Positions 33,682 to 42,268 of a DNA stretch of 64,000 bases are shown here, piece after piece; the first letter of the stretch is position 1; each line of letters begins with the position of its first letter. The position numbers and the translations under genes were made by a program. The notes below the pieces were generated by a model. It had not been told where the DNA came from. It worked only from the letters and a program-made list of their open reading frames with translations, and made no database searches. Origin of the DNA: Acidovorax soli (GTDB lineage Bacteria; Pseudomonadota; Gammaproteobacteria; Burkholderiales; Burkholderiaceae_C); contig NZ_JACHLK010000011.1 of the NCBI RefSeq assembly GCF_014207955.1, positions 162,849 through 226,848 of the forward strand. The letters run 5' to 3'.

Positions 33682-34068
33682 ATGACCACCGCCACCCCCG
33701 AACGATGCGCCGCCCTGCGCACTGCCCTGCTGGGCCTGCACCGCCACCTGATCGAGCTGGAGCGACGCGAGTACGAGAAGCTGCACGGCCGCCAATCGGC
33801 CGGCGAGTTCCTGCAGGTCATGGCGTACGCCGAGTCGATGCGCTGGCTGGAGCCGCTGAGCCGCCTGATCGTGATGCTCGACGAGGCCCTGGAGCCCGGC
33901 AACGCCGATGCCACCGAAGCCCCCCAGGTGGTGGCCGGCAGGGTGCGCGAGATGCTCAAGCTGGAAGCATCGGCCGAGGCGGATTTTTCAAGCCACTACC
34001 AGCGCCACTTTCACACCTCGCCCGAGCTGGCGATGGCGCATGCGGCGGTGATCCGGGCGCTGGGTTAG
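33682..34068 (+). CDS. Conserved helical protein, unknown function
   Basis: A 128-residue soluble protein starting MTTATPERCAALRTALL, largely helical, with LELERREYEKLHGRQSAGEF-like charge clusters. An in-frame ATG at 33622 is less likely because it lacks a ribosome site. It lies 90 bp after wspR in the same direction and might share its transcript. No family recognised with confidence. Confidence 0.65.
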   Translation: MTTATPERCAALRTALLGLHRHLIELERREYEKLHGRQSAGEFLQVMAYAESMRWLEPLSRLIVMLDEALEPGNADATEAPQVVAGRVREMLKLEASAEADFSSHYQRHFHTSPELAMAHAAVIRALG

Positions 34069-34081
34069 GGCGCTGGCGAAC

Positions 34082-34402
34082 CTAGTTCAGAACACCCCGC
34101 GCTGCGTCGCAAAATTCATCGAACCATGCAAACGCGGCCTGGCAGCGTGCCTCGTCGGTGGTGTCCGCCGCCGAGTACAAGGCCGTGGACAGGTCGAACA
34201 GCACGCCCGCCAACGCCTTGGGCACCGTGAGGGCATCGGCGTACACCGGTGCCAGCGCATGCAGCCGGTCGATGATGTCCTGCATGCGTGCCTCGTCGTG
34301 CACCGCGCCGAGGCGGCGCACCTCGTCGTAAGCGGCGTCGCAGAGCGCCAGCACCGCGTCGATCCTGGGATCGGCCGCTGGTGCCCCGCAGGCTTCAGTC
34401 AT
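34082..34402 (-). CDS. Small hypothetical protein
   Basis: A 106-residue helical protein (MTEACGAPAADPRIDAVLAL; FAWFDEFCDAARGVLN). It overlaps the end of the VOC gene by 8 nt and is the third gene of a minus-strand unit with methyltransferase and VOC protein. Convergent with the preceding plus-strand gene, 13 bp away. Function unknown. Confidence 0.65.
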   Translation of the reverse strand: MTEACGAPAADPRIDAVLALCDAAYDEVRRLGAVHDEARMQDIIDRLHALAPVYADALTVPKALAGVLFDLSTALYSAADTTDEARCQAAFAWFDEFCDAARGVLN

Positions 34403-34784
34403 CCGGTTGCACCAGATTGATCAGATTGCCACAGCTGTCTTCCAACAGCACCATCGTGATCGGCCCCGCACGCATGGGCTCGCCCCGAAACACCACGCCG
34501 CCCGCCTTGAGCCGCGCGTAGTCACCCGCCAGGTCTTTGGTGATGAAGGCCGTGGCGGGGATGCCGGCCTCGAACAGTGCGCGTTGGTACACGGCCGAAG
34601 GTGGAAACGCCATGGGTTCGAGCACCAGCTCCACGCCCTCGGCCCCGTCGGGCGAGTTGACCGTGAGCCAGCGGAAGCTGCCCATGGGGATGTCCTTGTC
34701 CTTCACAAAACCCAGTTGCTCGGTGTAGAACTTCAGGGCCTTTTCCTGGTCGTCCACGAGGACGCTGGCGAGTTTGATCTGCAT
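34395..34784 (-). CDS. VOC-superfamily (glyoxalase/extradiol-like) protein
   Basis: A 129-residue single VOC module pair. MQIKLASVLVDDQEKALKFY is the typical opening, followed by EGVELVLEP and CGNLINLVQ, which carries the last metal-ligand region. Such proteins include glyoxalases and resistance proteins; substrate cannot be told. It lies 13 bp after the methyltransferase gene. Confidence 0.88.
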   Translation of the reverse strand: MQIKLASVLVDDQEKALKFYTEQLGFVKDKDIPMGSFRWLTVNSPDGAEGVELVLEPMAFPPSAVYQRALFEAGIPATAFITKDLAGDYARLKAGGVVFRGEPMRAGPITMVLLEDSCGNLINLVQPDD

Positions 34785-34797
34785 GGCGGTCAGCTCC

Positions 34798-35520
34798 TCA
34801 AAGTGGCTTGCGCGCTACGGCGTTGAGCAGGGTTTCCTCGCGCACCTTGGGCACGCCAAAGCCCAGCCATTCGAAGGCGCCCAGGTCTTTGCGGCTCCAC
34901 CACAGGTAGGGCGTGCTCACCTGCTCGGGCTTCACCTCGAAGCCGGCCTCGCCCAGCATGGCCAGGAACTCGGGCGCGCTGCGCTGCACATGCATGGGGT
35001 GGCGAAACAGCAGGCGGATGACCCAGCTGTGGATGTAGGCGCGCGTGCTCTCGGCCAGCAGCAGGTGGCCGCCGGGCTTGAGCACGCGAAAGACCTCGGC
35101 CAGCGCGCTCCGCTGGTCCACGATGTGGTGCAGCGTCTGGTGGCACAGCACCAGGTCCACCGAGGCATCGGGCAGCGGGATCTTCTCGGCAGGCGCATGG
35201 TGCAGGGTGACGGGGGCACCGGCCGCCTGGCGCATGGCGTCGCAGCGCTCGGCAAAGTCGGGCTCGGGGTCCAGGGCGTGGATCTGCGTGGGGCGAAAGC
35301 GCTGCGCCAGCTCGGGCAGCGAATGGCCTTGCCCGGTGCCGATGTCGAGCACCGCCCCGCCCTTGGGCAGATCGGGGGCCAGGGCCTGCAGGTCGTTGAG
35401 GGCGCGCTGCAGCACATGCACGCGCCAGGTCTCGGTGGACAGGAACCACAGGCCGAAGCGCGTCTCGGGGACAAAGGCGTGGGAGGGTGTTGCGGCCGGA
35501 GGGGACGAAAGAGAGGGCAT
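34798..35520 (-). CDS. Class I SAM-dependent methyltransferase
   Basis: A 240-residue enzyme. AVLDIGTGQGHSLPELA is the SAM-binding motif I; LCHQTLHHIVD and VLKPGGHLLLAE are motifs II and III of the UbiE/Methyltransf_11 group. Small-molecule substrate unknown. GAGAGGGC lies next to the ATG at 35520. Divergent from marR, so the shared region may be under MarR control. Confidence 0.87.
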   Translation of the reverse strand: MPSLSSPPAATPSHAFVPETRFGLWFLSTETWRVHVLQRALNDLQALAPDLPKGGAVLDIGTGQGHSLPELAQRFRPTQIHALDPEPDFAERCDAMRQAAGAPVTLHHAPAEKIPLPDASVDLVLCHQTLHHIVDQRSALAEVFRVLKPGGHLLLAESTRAYIHSWVIRLLFRHPMHVQRSAPEFLAMLGEAGFEVKPEQVSTPYLWWSRKDLGAFEWLGFGVPKVREETLLNAVARKPL

Positions 35521-35696
35521 GGATGGACGGGCTTGGGCGGGAGGCCGCCGGTTCAATGTTCTGGTTGGCGGGCCGAGGACCGATGGGGCACCGGGCGGCT
35601 TGCTCGTCATCACATGATAGGCCAAGAGAAGGCCCCACCCCCTATCCCCCGGTGCATGCAACGGTAACAGCCCCCGCCCGCTCAACCTGATTGCAC

Positions 35697-35724
35697 CACA
35701 ATCATTTTAATTCAAATGATTGTG
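35697..35724. promoter_or_regulatory. Probable MarR operator
   Basis: CACAATCATTT and AAATGATTGTG form a perfect 11-bp inverted repeat with a 6-bp spacer, in an AT-rich patch unlike the surroundings. It ends 15 bp before the marR start at 35740 and covers the alternative ATG at 35716, which argues that 35716 is not the start. Confidence 0.75.
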
Positions 35725-35739
35725 ACAAAATCGGCCTCC

Positions 35740-36192
35740 ATGAAAGAAGCCCCCTCCGACCCCCGCCACCGCATCGGCATCCGCCTGGTGGGCCTGGCAC
35801 GGCGCTGGCGCCAGGCGCTGGATGCGCGCCTGTCGGCCAGCGGCCTGAGCGACGCCACCTGGGCGCCGCTGATGCACCTGCACGAGTTGGGCAGCGACAG
35901 CGGCGTCTCGCAAAGCGCGCTGGCCGCGGCCGTGGGGCTCGACGGCTCCAGCCTGGTACGGCTGCTCGACATACTGGTGGAGCGCGGCCTGATCGAGCGC
36001 CGCCCCCACCCCGAAGACCGCCGCGTGAAGCTGGTGCACCTGACCACCGCCGGCCGCCGCACCGTGGCCGCCCTGCGCAAGCAGCTGCAGGCCATTGAAT
36101 CGGAGCTGCTGGCCGATATTGGCGAGCAGGACGCACTGACGCTGCTGCGCGCCTTCGAGCGCATCGAAGCGCGCATCGCAGAGCAGGCCTGA
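35740..36192 (+). CDS. MarR-family transcriptional regulator
   Basis: A 150-residue winged-helix regulator (LMHLHELGSDSGVSQSALAA, then GSSLVRLLDILVERGLIERR and EDRRVKLVHLTTAGR, the wing). It lies 2 bp before an FUSC exporter gene, so the pair is one operon, and its own promoter contains a long palindrome. Typical model: repression relieved by an aromatic acid. Start chosen at MKEAPS (35740) because the operator covers the earlier ATG. Confidence 0.9.
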   Translation: MKEAPSDPRHRIGIRLVGLARRWRQALDARLSASGLSDATWAPLMHLHELGSDSGVSQSALAAAVGLDGSSLVRLLDILVERGLIERRPHPEDRRVKLVHLTTAGRRTVAALRKQLQAIESELLADIGEQDALTLLRAFERIEARIAEQA

Positions 36193-36194
36193 CC

Positions 36195-37304
36195 ATGCAG
36201 ACCACCGCCGCCACCTCCTCTTCCGCCCGCAGCTCGCACCTGGCCAGCCTGCCGCGCCTGCTGGCCCCGGCGCGCCTGCGCGAGGCTTGCACCATCACCC
36301 CCCTGCCCTCGCTGCGCAATGCCGCCGTGGTGGGCCTGCAGACCGGCCTGGCCGTGCTGATCGCTGCGGGGGCCACCCACCTGTCGCCCTGGGCGCACCT
36401 GGTGGGCTATGCGGCGCTGGGCGCGCTGGCGGCCCTGCTCGGGCGTTTTGCGCCGGCCGGCCAGCGCATGCCCGCCGTGCTGCGGGCGGGGGCGCTGCTG
36501 GTCGGCGCGGTCGCAATGCTGTCGCTGGCCGGCCTGGCGGGCGCCGGCCCGGCCGCGCTGCTGCTGTGCCTGGGCCTGCTGGCAGGCGCAGTCTCATGGC
36601 TGGCTGGGCGCTGGCAGCTGGGCCCGCCGGGCGCGGTGATCTTTGTCTTTGCGGGCTGCGCGGCCCTGGGCCCGGTGGATGGAGGGCATGCCGTGGCCGG
36701 GCGCCTGCTCTTCACCCTGGCCGGCGTGGCTGCAGCCGCAGCGGTGTGCCGCGCCAGCGACTGGCTGCGCGCCGCACCCGCGGCGCTGCCCCAGACGCCC
36801 CCGGTGCAGGCACCGTGGCTGCAATTTGCCCGCATTGCCCTGTGCACCGCCAGCGCCGGTCTGCTGGCCCTGGCCGCTGGCTGGCAGCACCCGGCCTGGG
36901 CCGCCATTGGCGCCATGGCCGTGCTGCAGGGCAGCCATTTGCACACCGCCATGCACCGCGCCGTGCAGCGCACCCTGGGCACCGTGGCCGGTGCGGCCCT
37001 GGCCTGGCTGGTGCTGGCGCAGCAGCCCGGCTTCTGGCCCCTGCTGGCGGCCGTGATCGTGCTGCAACTGGCCACCGAGGTGGTGATCGGCGCCAACTAC
37101 GCACTGGGCCAGGTCTTCGTGACGCCCATGGCCCTGCTCATGACCTCGCTGGCCACGCCCGGCGCCGCCGCCGGCATGCCCCTGGCGCGCGTGCTGGACA
37201 CCGTGCTCGGCGCCCTGGTGGGCATGGTGTTCGCCCTGGTGTTCTCCACGCTGGAAGACCGCCTGCACCTGGCGCACCACCATGCGCGGGCGCAGGGCAC
37301 CTGA
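36195..37304 (+). CDS. FUSC-family (aromatic acid exporter-like) membrane protein
   Basis: A 369-residue protein with two blocks of membrane helices (about 40-180 and 210-345) and ALGQVFVTPMALLMTSLA near the end, the FUSC signature region. Relatives such as AaeB export hydroxybenzoates; this one is short because it lacks the large cytosolic domain. Controlled by the adjacent MarR protein. Substrate inferred only. Confidence 0.85.
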   Translation: MQTTAATSSSARSSHLASLPRLLAPARLREACTITPLPSLRNAAVVGLQTGLAVLIAAGATHLSPWAHLVGYAALGALAALLGRFAPAGQRMPAVLRAGALLVGAVAMLSLAGLAGAGPAALLLCLGLLAGAVSWLAGRWQLGPPGAVIFVFAGCAALGPVDGGHAVAGRLLFTLAGVAAAAAVCRASDWLRAAPAALPQTPPVQAPWLQFARIALCTASAGLLALAAGWQHPAWAAIGAMAVLQGSHLHTAMHRAVQRTLGTVAGAALAWLVLAQQPGFWPLLAAVIVLQLATEVVIGANYALGQVFVTPMALLMTSLATPGAAAGMPLARVLDTVLGALVGMVFALVFSTLEDRLHLAHHHARAQGT

Positions 37305-37416
37305 GAGCGGATAACAAAACTCAGCGAAGCGGTTCTGGCTAGGCGCTGCGTCGCAGGCAGTACGAGTAGTACGACAAGACGCGGCAACAACGCCAGAAGA
37401 GTTTTGTTAGCCGCTC
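37305..37416. repeat. Long imperfect hairpin repeat between convergent genes
   Basis: Arms GAGCGGATAACAAAACTC and GAGTTTTGTTAGCCGCTC match at 17 of 18 positions. Inside lie a second pair (TTCTGGC / GCCAGAA) and the centre ACGAGTAGTACGAC. The element occupies the gap between two convergent genes and may act as a bidirectional terminator. It looks like a dispersed palindromic intergenic element. Confidence 0.8.
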
Positions 37417-37428
37417 TGAGCACAACGG

Positions 37429-38634
37429 TCACAGAAACCGTTCTGGCCGGTACTTGGCCAGCACAGCCAGCCGCTCGCTGGTGAGGACTTCCTGCGCCGC
37501 CAACTTGCCCAGCAGGGGCGCCAGCGTCACGCCGCTGTGGGTCGCCACCATGTACATGCCGGCAGCACCCGGCACCTTGCCGATCATGGGCAAGCCATCG
37601 AGCGGCATGGGGCGGTAGCCCACGATCACGTCCTTGACGCGCGCATCCTTGAGGGCCGGCCAGTATCGGGCCACCTTCATCTTCAGGCTCTCGCCGTGCA
37701 TGGCGGCCAATTCCTGCGTGGGGTGGCTGCGCAGCGCGCCCGCATACACCGGCTCGTGCGTGGGCGTCTTGGGTGGGCCGCCCACGTAGATGGCCACGGC
37801 TTCGCCATTGGGCATCTGCTTCCATTCCAGCGCGCTGGAAAAGTCGTACACCTTGCGCGTCGTCGGGGCGATGGGGTGCGTGTGAATTTTGAGCCCGGGC
37901 ACGGCGTTCATGCCGATCTTCACACCCACCTTCGCCAGCAGCGCCGAGGTATCGGTACCGCAGGCCGACACCAGGTGGTCGAGCGGATGGAAGTCGCCCG
38001 TGCTGGTGCGCACGCCTCTCACCTGGCCCCGGTCAAGCCGGATCTCATCCACCGAACAAGGGTGCAACACCTGCGCTCCCTTGGCTGTGGCGTAGGCCAG
38101 GATCTTCTGGGTGGTCGCCACAGGGTCGATGTGCCCGTCCTGCGGCAGGTAGAAGCCGGCCCGGGTTTCGCCGGGTTCGAGGTAAGGGCTCAGCGCCTTG
38201 ATGCCGGCCTCGGTGACATGCTTCGGGTTGGCGCTGGTCACACGCAGCACCTCCTCGCGCTGGTCCAGGTTCTTGGCCTTCTCGGCATCGTCGCTCCAAC
38301 TGATGGAGCCACCCCAGGTCACCTCCAGCTGCAAACGCTCCTGAAAGCGATGCCACTCGGCCATGCTGGCCAGGCGCAGGTCGCGGTAGTCGGCATTCAC
38401 CGTGCTCGGGTTGATCCACGCCAGGGACGCCCGTGTCGCACCCGAGGCCGGCGCCTCCTTCTCGAAAACGATGACCTCGGCCCCCGCATCGGCCAGGTAG
38501 GCCGCTATCGAGGCACCGATGATGCCCGCGCCCACCACGCCGACCCGGGGCCGGCGTCCTTTGGCGAACGACATCGCGGAAACGGAGCCTGCGCCCCATG
38601 CGGCGACCTGGAGAAAATTGCGTCGTTGAATCAT
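37429..38634 (-). CDS. FAD-dependent D-amino-acid dehydrogenase-like oxidoreductase (Tat signal)
   Basis: A 401-residue DAO-family enzyme. It begins with a twin-arginine motif (MIQRRNFLQVAAWGAGSVSA), followed by the FAD-binding VGVVGAGIIGASIAAYLADA and ending with GYRPMPLDGLPMIGKV and THSGVTLAPLLGKLA. Relatives oxidise amines or D-amino acids and feed electrons to the respiratory chain. The Tat signal suggests periplasmic export, which is unusual for DadA-type enzymes. Convergent with the FUSC gene. Confidence 0.88.
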   Translation of the reverse strand: MIQRRNFLQVAAWGAGSVSAMSFAKGRRPRVGVVGAGIIGASIAAYLADAGAEVIVFEKEAPASGATRASLAWINPSTVNADYRDLRLASMAEWHRFQERLQLEVTWGGSISWSDDAEKAKNLDQREEVLRVTSANPKHVTEAGIKALSPYLEPGETRAGFYLPQDGHIDPVATTQKILAYATAKGAQVLHPCSVDEIRLDRGQVRGVRTSTGDFHPLDHLVSACGTDTSALLAKVGVKIGMNAVPGLKIHTHPIAPTTRKVYDFSSALEWKQMPNGEAVAIYVGGPPKTPTHEPVYAGALRSHPTQELAAMHGESLKMKVARYWPALKDARVKDVIVGYRPMPLDGLPMIGKVPGAAGMYMVATHSGVTLAPLLGKLAAQEVLTSERLAVLAKYRPERFL

Positions 38635-38885
38635 GATGGGAAAATAATGCGTTGTGGAACTGGGTTATCCAAAAACCACCCCATGCGATTACCCATTGCG
38701 CCAGAAAGCAAAATCACCCGAATATGCGGCAGCACGGCCTGCAAAAGGCCGCCAGGTGTTTAAAAACAGGTATCGATCAGGGGTGCGGGCACTGTACGGC
38801 CGGCAACCTCATGAAAACAATGACGCCAGTGGCGCTTGCCATTACCAAACCTGATAGCCAACCCGCGCCTGCGGGCACCGGCGCA

Positions 38886-39788
38886 TCAGTTCACCAAACG
38901 ATCGGCCCGCAGGTTGCGCGCCTCGAACAGGCAGGCCGCCAGATCGCGCACGATGCGCGACTTGGGCAGATCCGGCCGAAAGATCAGCAGCGTGCGAAAG
39001 TGCACCGCCGCCGAGAACGGGCGGAACACCACCCCGCGCGCGGCGTAGCCGTCGGCCGCATAGGGGTTCACCAGCCCCACGCCCAGCCCCTCCATGGCCA
39101 GCGCGCAGACGGTGGACGAGTTGGGCGTCTCGGCCACCACCCTGGGGCGCACACCCTTGGACTCGAACACCTTGTCGAGCTTGCGGCGCACGGTGTCCTC
39201 GGGTGCCAGGGCGATGAAGGGCTCGCCTGCCAGGTCTTCGGGGGTGACGACCCCGCGCTCGGCCAGCGGGTGCCCGGCCGGCATGGCGCACACGGCCTTG
39301 GGCGTGGCAAAGAGCTGGTGCTCCAGGCCGGTGACATCGATTTCGTCAGCGGCCAGGCCCACATCAAAGCGGCTGGCCATCACCAGCTCGCGCACGGAAG
39401 ACGATGCTGCCACCTGCAGCGTCACCGCCATCGAGGGATGCCGCTCGCGGAACAGGCGCAGCGCATGCGGCACCAGGGTCGAGCCCATGGCCGCCAGGCT
39501 GGCCATGCGGATGTCGCCCGTGCCGAAGTCGCGGATGCGCGCCGCGCTCACGCGCAGCCGGTCCAACCCCTGGAAGCTGCTCTCCACGTCGCGAAAGAAC
39601 AGCTGCCCCTCGGCCGTGGGCACCAGCCGGCCGCGGATGCGGTCAAACAGCGCAAAGCCCGTGAGCTTCTCCAGCTCCAGGATGCTGCGGCTGATGGCCG
39701 GCTGGGTGATCTGCAGCAGATCGGCCGCGCGCGAGGCCGAGCCGGTGACCATCACGGCACGAAAGGCTTCTACCTGGCGAAAGTTCAT
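38886..39788 (-). CDS. LysR-family transcriptional regulator
   Basis: A 300-residue regulator: MNFRQVEAFRAVMVTGSASR and LLQITQPAISRSILELEKLT form the DNA-binding domain. It is divergent from a Bug receptor gene across about 150 bp containing a perfect palindrome, so it probably controls that receptor and the PLP enzyme behind it. The flanking FAD oxidoreductase suggests an amino-acid or amine catabolic theme. Confidence 0.92.
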   Translation of the reverse strand: MNFRQVEAFRAVMVTGSASRAADLLQITQPAISRSILELEKLTGFALFDRIRGRLVPTAEGQLFFRDVESSFQGLDRLRVSAARIRDFGTGDIRMASLAAMGSTLVPHALRLFRERHPSMAVTLQVAASSSVRELVMASRFDVGLAADEIDVTGLEHQLFATPKAVCAMPAGHPLAERGVVTPEDLAGEPFIALAPEDTVRRKLDKVFESKGVRPRVVAETPNSSTVCALAMEGLGVGLVNPYAADGYAARGVVFRPFSAAVHFRTLLIFRPDLPKSRIVRDLAACLFEARNLRADRLVN

Positions 39789-39815
39789 GGGTCACCTATC
39801 AGGTTTGCGCATGGA

Positions 39816-39834
39816 TGACTGCATTTCAGTCATT
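39816..39834. promoter_or_regulatory. Palindrome in the LysR/Bug divergent promoter region
   Basis: ATGACTG-CATTT-CAGTCAT is a perfect 7-5-7 inverted repeat, 28 bp upstream of the LysR start. Size and place fit a LysR recognition site. Confidence 0.55.
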
Positions 39835-39937
39835 GATTGTAATTACCTCTGATTTTAGAGTCAGCACCGAAGCCCCAGATGAATATCGAACATTGATCTG
39901 GTTATTGAAATGCAATCCAATAGGCGTGGTGTATCCC

Positions 39938-40939
39938 ATGAATAATATGCAGACCTTGAATCGGCGCAGCACCTTGCTGGGTTTGGCCGGTGCCGCCGTG
40001 GGCTCCCTGGCTCCACTGGCCAAATCCTGGGCAGACCCGGTTTATCCCGACAAACCGGTCAAGCTGATCGTGCCCTGGTCGGCCGGCGGCAGCACCGATG
40101 TGCTGGCCCGCGCAGTCGGGCAGAACCTGGGCGACCTGCTGGGCAAGCCCGTGGTCGTGGACAACCGGCCCGGCGCCTCGGGCCGCCTGGGTGTGGATGC
40201 CATGGCCAAGTCCGCGGCCGACGGGTACACCGCCTCGGTGATCGAGCTGGCGCACGCGATTGCGCCCTCGGTGTTCCAGAAGGTGTCTTACGACCTCATG
40301 AACGACACGGCCGCCGTGTCGCTGCTGGGCGATTCGCCGCTGGTGCTCTTCGTCAACGCGCAGAAGTACAAGGAGGGGCAGTTTCAGAACTTCCTGGCCG
40401 ACGCGCGCAAGGCCGCCGACCCTTTCACCCTGGCCACCAGCGGCAACGGCAGCATCAGCCACCTGACGGCGGGCCTGTTTGCCAAAGAACTGAAAGTCCC
40501 CTTCGACCTCATTCCCTACAAGGGCTCGGCCCCGGCCCTCACCGACATCGCCGCCGGCCTGGTTGCGGGCCACTTCTGCACGCTGGCCAGCGCCAGCAGC
40601 CTGCTGGGCGCGGGCAAGATCGTGCCGCTCATGGTCACGGGCAGCCGCCGCATCGCGCAACTGCCCCACGTTCCCGCCGCGAGCGAGCTGCGCCTGTCCA
40701 CGCTGGACTTCGGGCAATGGTGGGCGCTGGTCGTGCCCGCCAAAACGCCCCGGCCCATCGTCGACAGGCTGTACGCCTCCACCACCAAGGCCCTCGCGGA
40801 CAAGCAGGTGCAGGCCCGCATCTCCAGCCTGGCCATCAACCTGCGCAGCAAGGCGCCGGACGACACCATGGCCTTCATCCGCGCCGAGGCCGCGAAATGG
40901 GCCAAGGTCGTCTCCGACCTCGGCATCAAACCAGAATAA
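39938..40939 (+). CDS. Bug/TctC-type tripartite tricarboxylate receptor
   Basis: A 333-residue periplasmic receptor. The signal region NRRSTLLGLAGAAVGSLAPL is Tat-like. YPDKPVKLIVPWSAGGSTDV and VVVDNRPGASGRLG are the family signatures. I start at the ATG at 39938 (MNNMQTLNRR), because earlier in-frame codons give no signal peptide. No TctA/TctB partner is nearby. It precedes the PLP lyase gene, separated by the dispersed repeat. Confidence 0.9.
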   Translation: MNNMQTLNRRSTLLGLAGAAVGSLAPLAKSWADPVYPDKPVKLIVPWSAGGSTDVLARAVGQNLGDLLGKPVVVDNRPGASGRLGVDAMAKSAADGYTASVIELAHAIAPSVFQKVSYDLMNDTAAVSLLGDSPLVLFVNAQKYKEGQFQNFLADARKAADPFTLATSGNGSISHLTAGLFAKELKVPFDLIPYKGSAPALTDIAAGLVAGHFCTLASASSLLGAGKIVPLMVTGSRRIAQLPHVPAASELRLSTLDFGQWWALVVPAKTPRPIVDRLYASTTKALADKQVQARISSLAINLRSKAPDDTMAFIRAEAAKWAKVVSDLGIKPE

Positions 40940-40941
40940 GC

Positions 40942-41074
40942 ACCCCCTGAGTCGCTTCGCGCCTTCCCCCTCTCTCGATTCGCTGCGCGACTCGGGAGGG
41001 GGACGCCCCCGGTGCGGCGGGGCGGCCCTTGCACGGGGGCACTGGCCTCGGCCGGGCCAGTTTCACACGCAGCG
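40942..41074 (+). repeat. Dispersed intergenic repeat, copy B
   Basis: CACCCCCTGAGTCGCTTCGC, then CGGGAGGGGGACGCCCCC, GGGGCGGCCCTTGC and GGGGGCACTGGC match the reverse complement of 11190-11348, without the extra central block of that copy. It begins 2 bp after the Bug stop codon and ends 23 bp before the next start. Confidence 0.85.
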
Positions 41075-41097
41075 CGCTGAACAACTGAAGAGCACAG

Positions 41098-42255
41098 ATG
41101 AAAAACACTCCTCCTACCCTCAACAACAAGCCCGAAGATGGCTTCCAGAGCCTGTCCCCCGCCGTGTGGCGCGCATCCACCGTGCTGTTCGACAACATTG
41201 CGGACTTCACCACGCGCAAGGAGCGCCTGTTCGATGGCTACACCTACGGCATCATGGGTACGCCGACCACGCGCATGCTGGAGAAGCGCATCGCCCAACT
41301 CGAAGGCGCCAGCCATTGCATCGTCACACCCTCGGGCCAGTCCGCGCTGTGCCAGGTGGCGCTGGCGCTGCTGGGCGCCGGCGACCATGTGCTCATCGCC
41401 GACTCGGCCTACGGCCCGCTGCGCAGCTTTGCCAGCGACTACCTGCAGCGCTTTGGCGTGGCGTGCGAGACCTTCGACCCCAGCGCGGGTGCCGAGCTGG
41501 CAGAGCGCTTCAGGCCAAACACGAAACTCATCTTTCTGGAGTCGCCCGGCTCGTTGACCATGGAGATGCAGGACCTGCCGGCCATCGTGCGCGCCGCGCG
41601 GGCAGCCGGCATCACCACCGTGCTGGACAACAGCTGGGCCTCGCCCCTGGGCCTGCAGGGCGTGCCTATGGGCATCGATATCGTGGTGGAGGCGGCGTCC
41701 AAGCTGTTCGGCGGCCATTCGGACCTGCTGCTGGGCTCCATCGCCACCGACAACCGCAGCCTGTATGAAAAGCTGCGCACCGCCCAAAGCGTGCTCGGCC
41801 AGGTCGTGGGCCCCGACGACTGCTTTCTCGTGCTGCGCGGGCTGGACACCCTGGCGCTGCGCTACGCGCACCAGTGCGCATCGGCCCTGGCTGTGGCCGA
41901 GCGGCTGGCGAACAATCCCCATGTGGAGCGCGTCATGTTCCCGCCCCGCCCCGGCGACGAAGGCCATGCACGCTGGGCCGCGTCCTTCCAGGGCGGCGGC
42001 TGCGTGCTCTCCTTCGTGCCCCGGCTGCCATCCGAAGCGCAGGTGCACCAGTTCTTCGACGCGCTCCAGGTCTTTCGCATCGGCGCGAGCTGGGGCGGCG
42101 TGCACAGCCTGGCCGGCTACTACCCCGAGGCCGAGCAGGCCCGGCGGGCCTACTGCAGGGTCACGCAGGGCATCGTGCGCCTGGCCATCGGTGCCGAAGG
42201 GGCGGAGCTGCTGGCGGCGGATGTGGAGCAGGCGCTGCGCAGCGCTGCGGGGTGA
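41098..42255 (+). CDS. metC: PLP-dependent cystathionine beta-lyase-like enzyme
   Basis: A 385-residue Cys/Met-metabolism PLP enzyme. YGIMGTPTTRMLEKRIAQLE is the family's N-terminal motif, VTPSGQSALCQVAL binds PLP phosphate, VLDNSWASPL carries the cofactor Asp, and EAASKLFGGHSDLLLG contains the Schiff-base lysine. Cystathionine beta-lyase (MetC) is the best match; a related C-S lyase acting on a special substrate is possible given the LysR/Bug context. Confidence 0.85.
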   Translation: MKNTPPTLNNKPEDGFQSLSPAVWRASTVLFDNIADFTTRKERLFDGYTYGIMGTPTTRMLEKRIAQLEGASHCIVTPSGQSALCQVALALLGAGDHVLIADSAYGPLRSFASDYLQRFGVACETFDPSAGAELAERFRPNTKLIFLESPGSLTMEMQDLPAIVRAARAAGITTVLDNSWASPLGLQGVPMGIDIVVEAASKLFGGHSDLLLGSIATDNRSLYEKLRTAQSVLGQVVGPDDCFLVLRGLDTLALRYAHQCASALAVAERLANNPHVERVMFPPRPGDEGHARWAASFQGGGCVLSFVPRLPSEAQVHQFFDALQVFRIGASWGGVHSLAGYYPEAEQARRAYCRVTQGIVRLAIGAEGAELLAADVEQALRSAAG

Positions 42256-42268
42256 GTCTGCACAGCGG

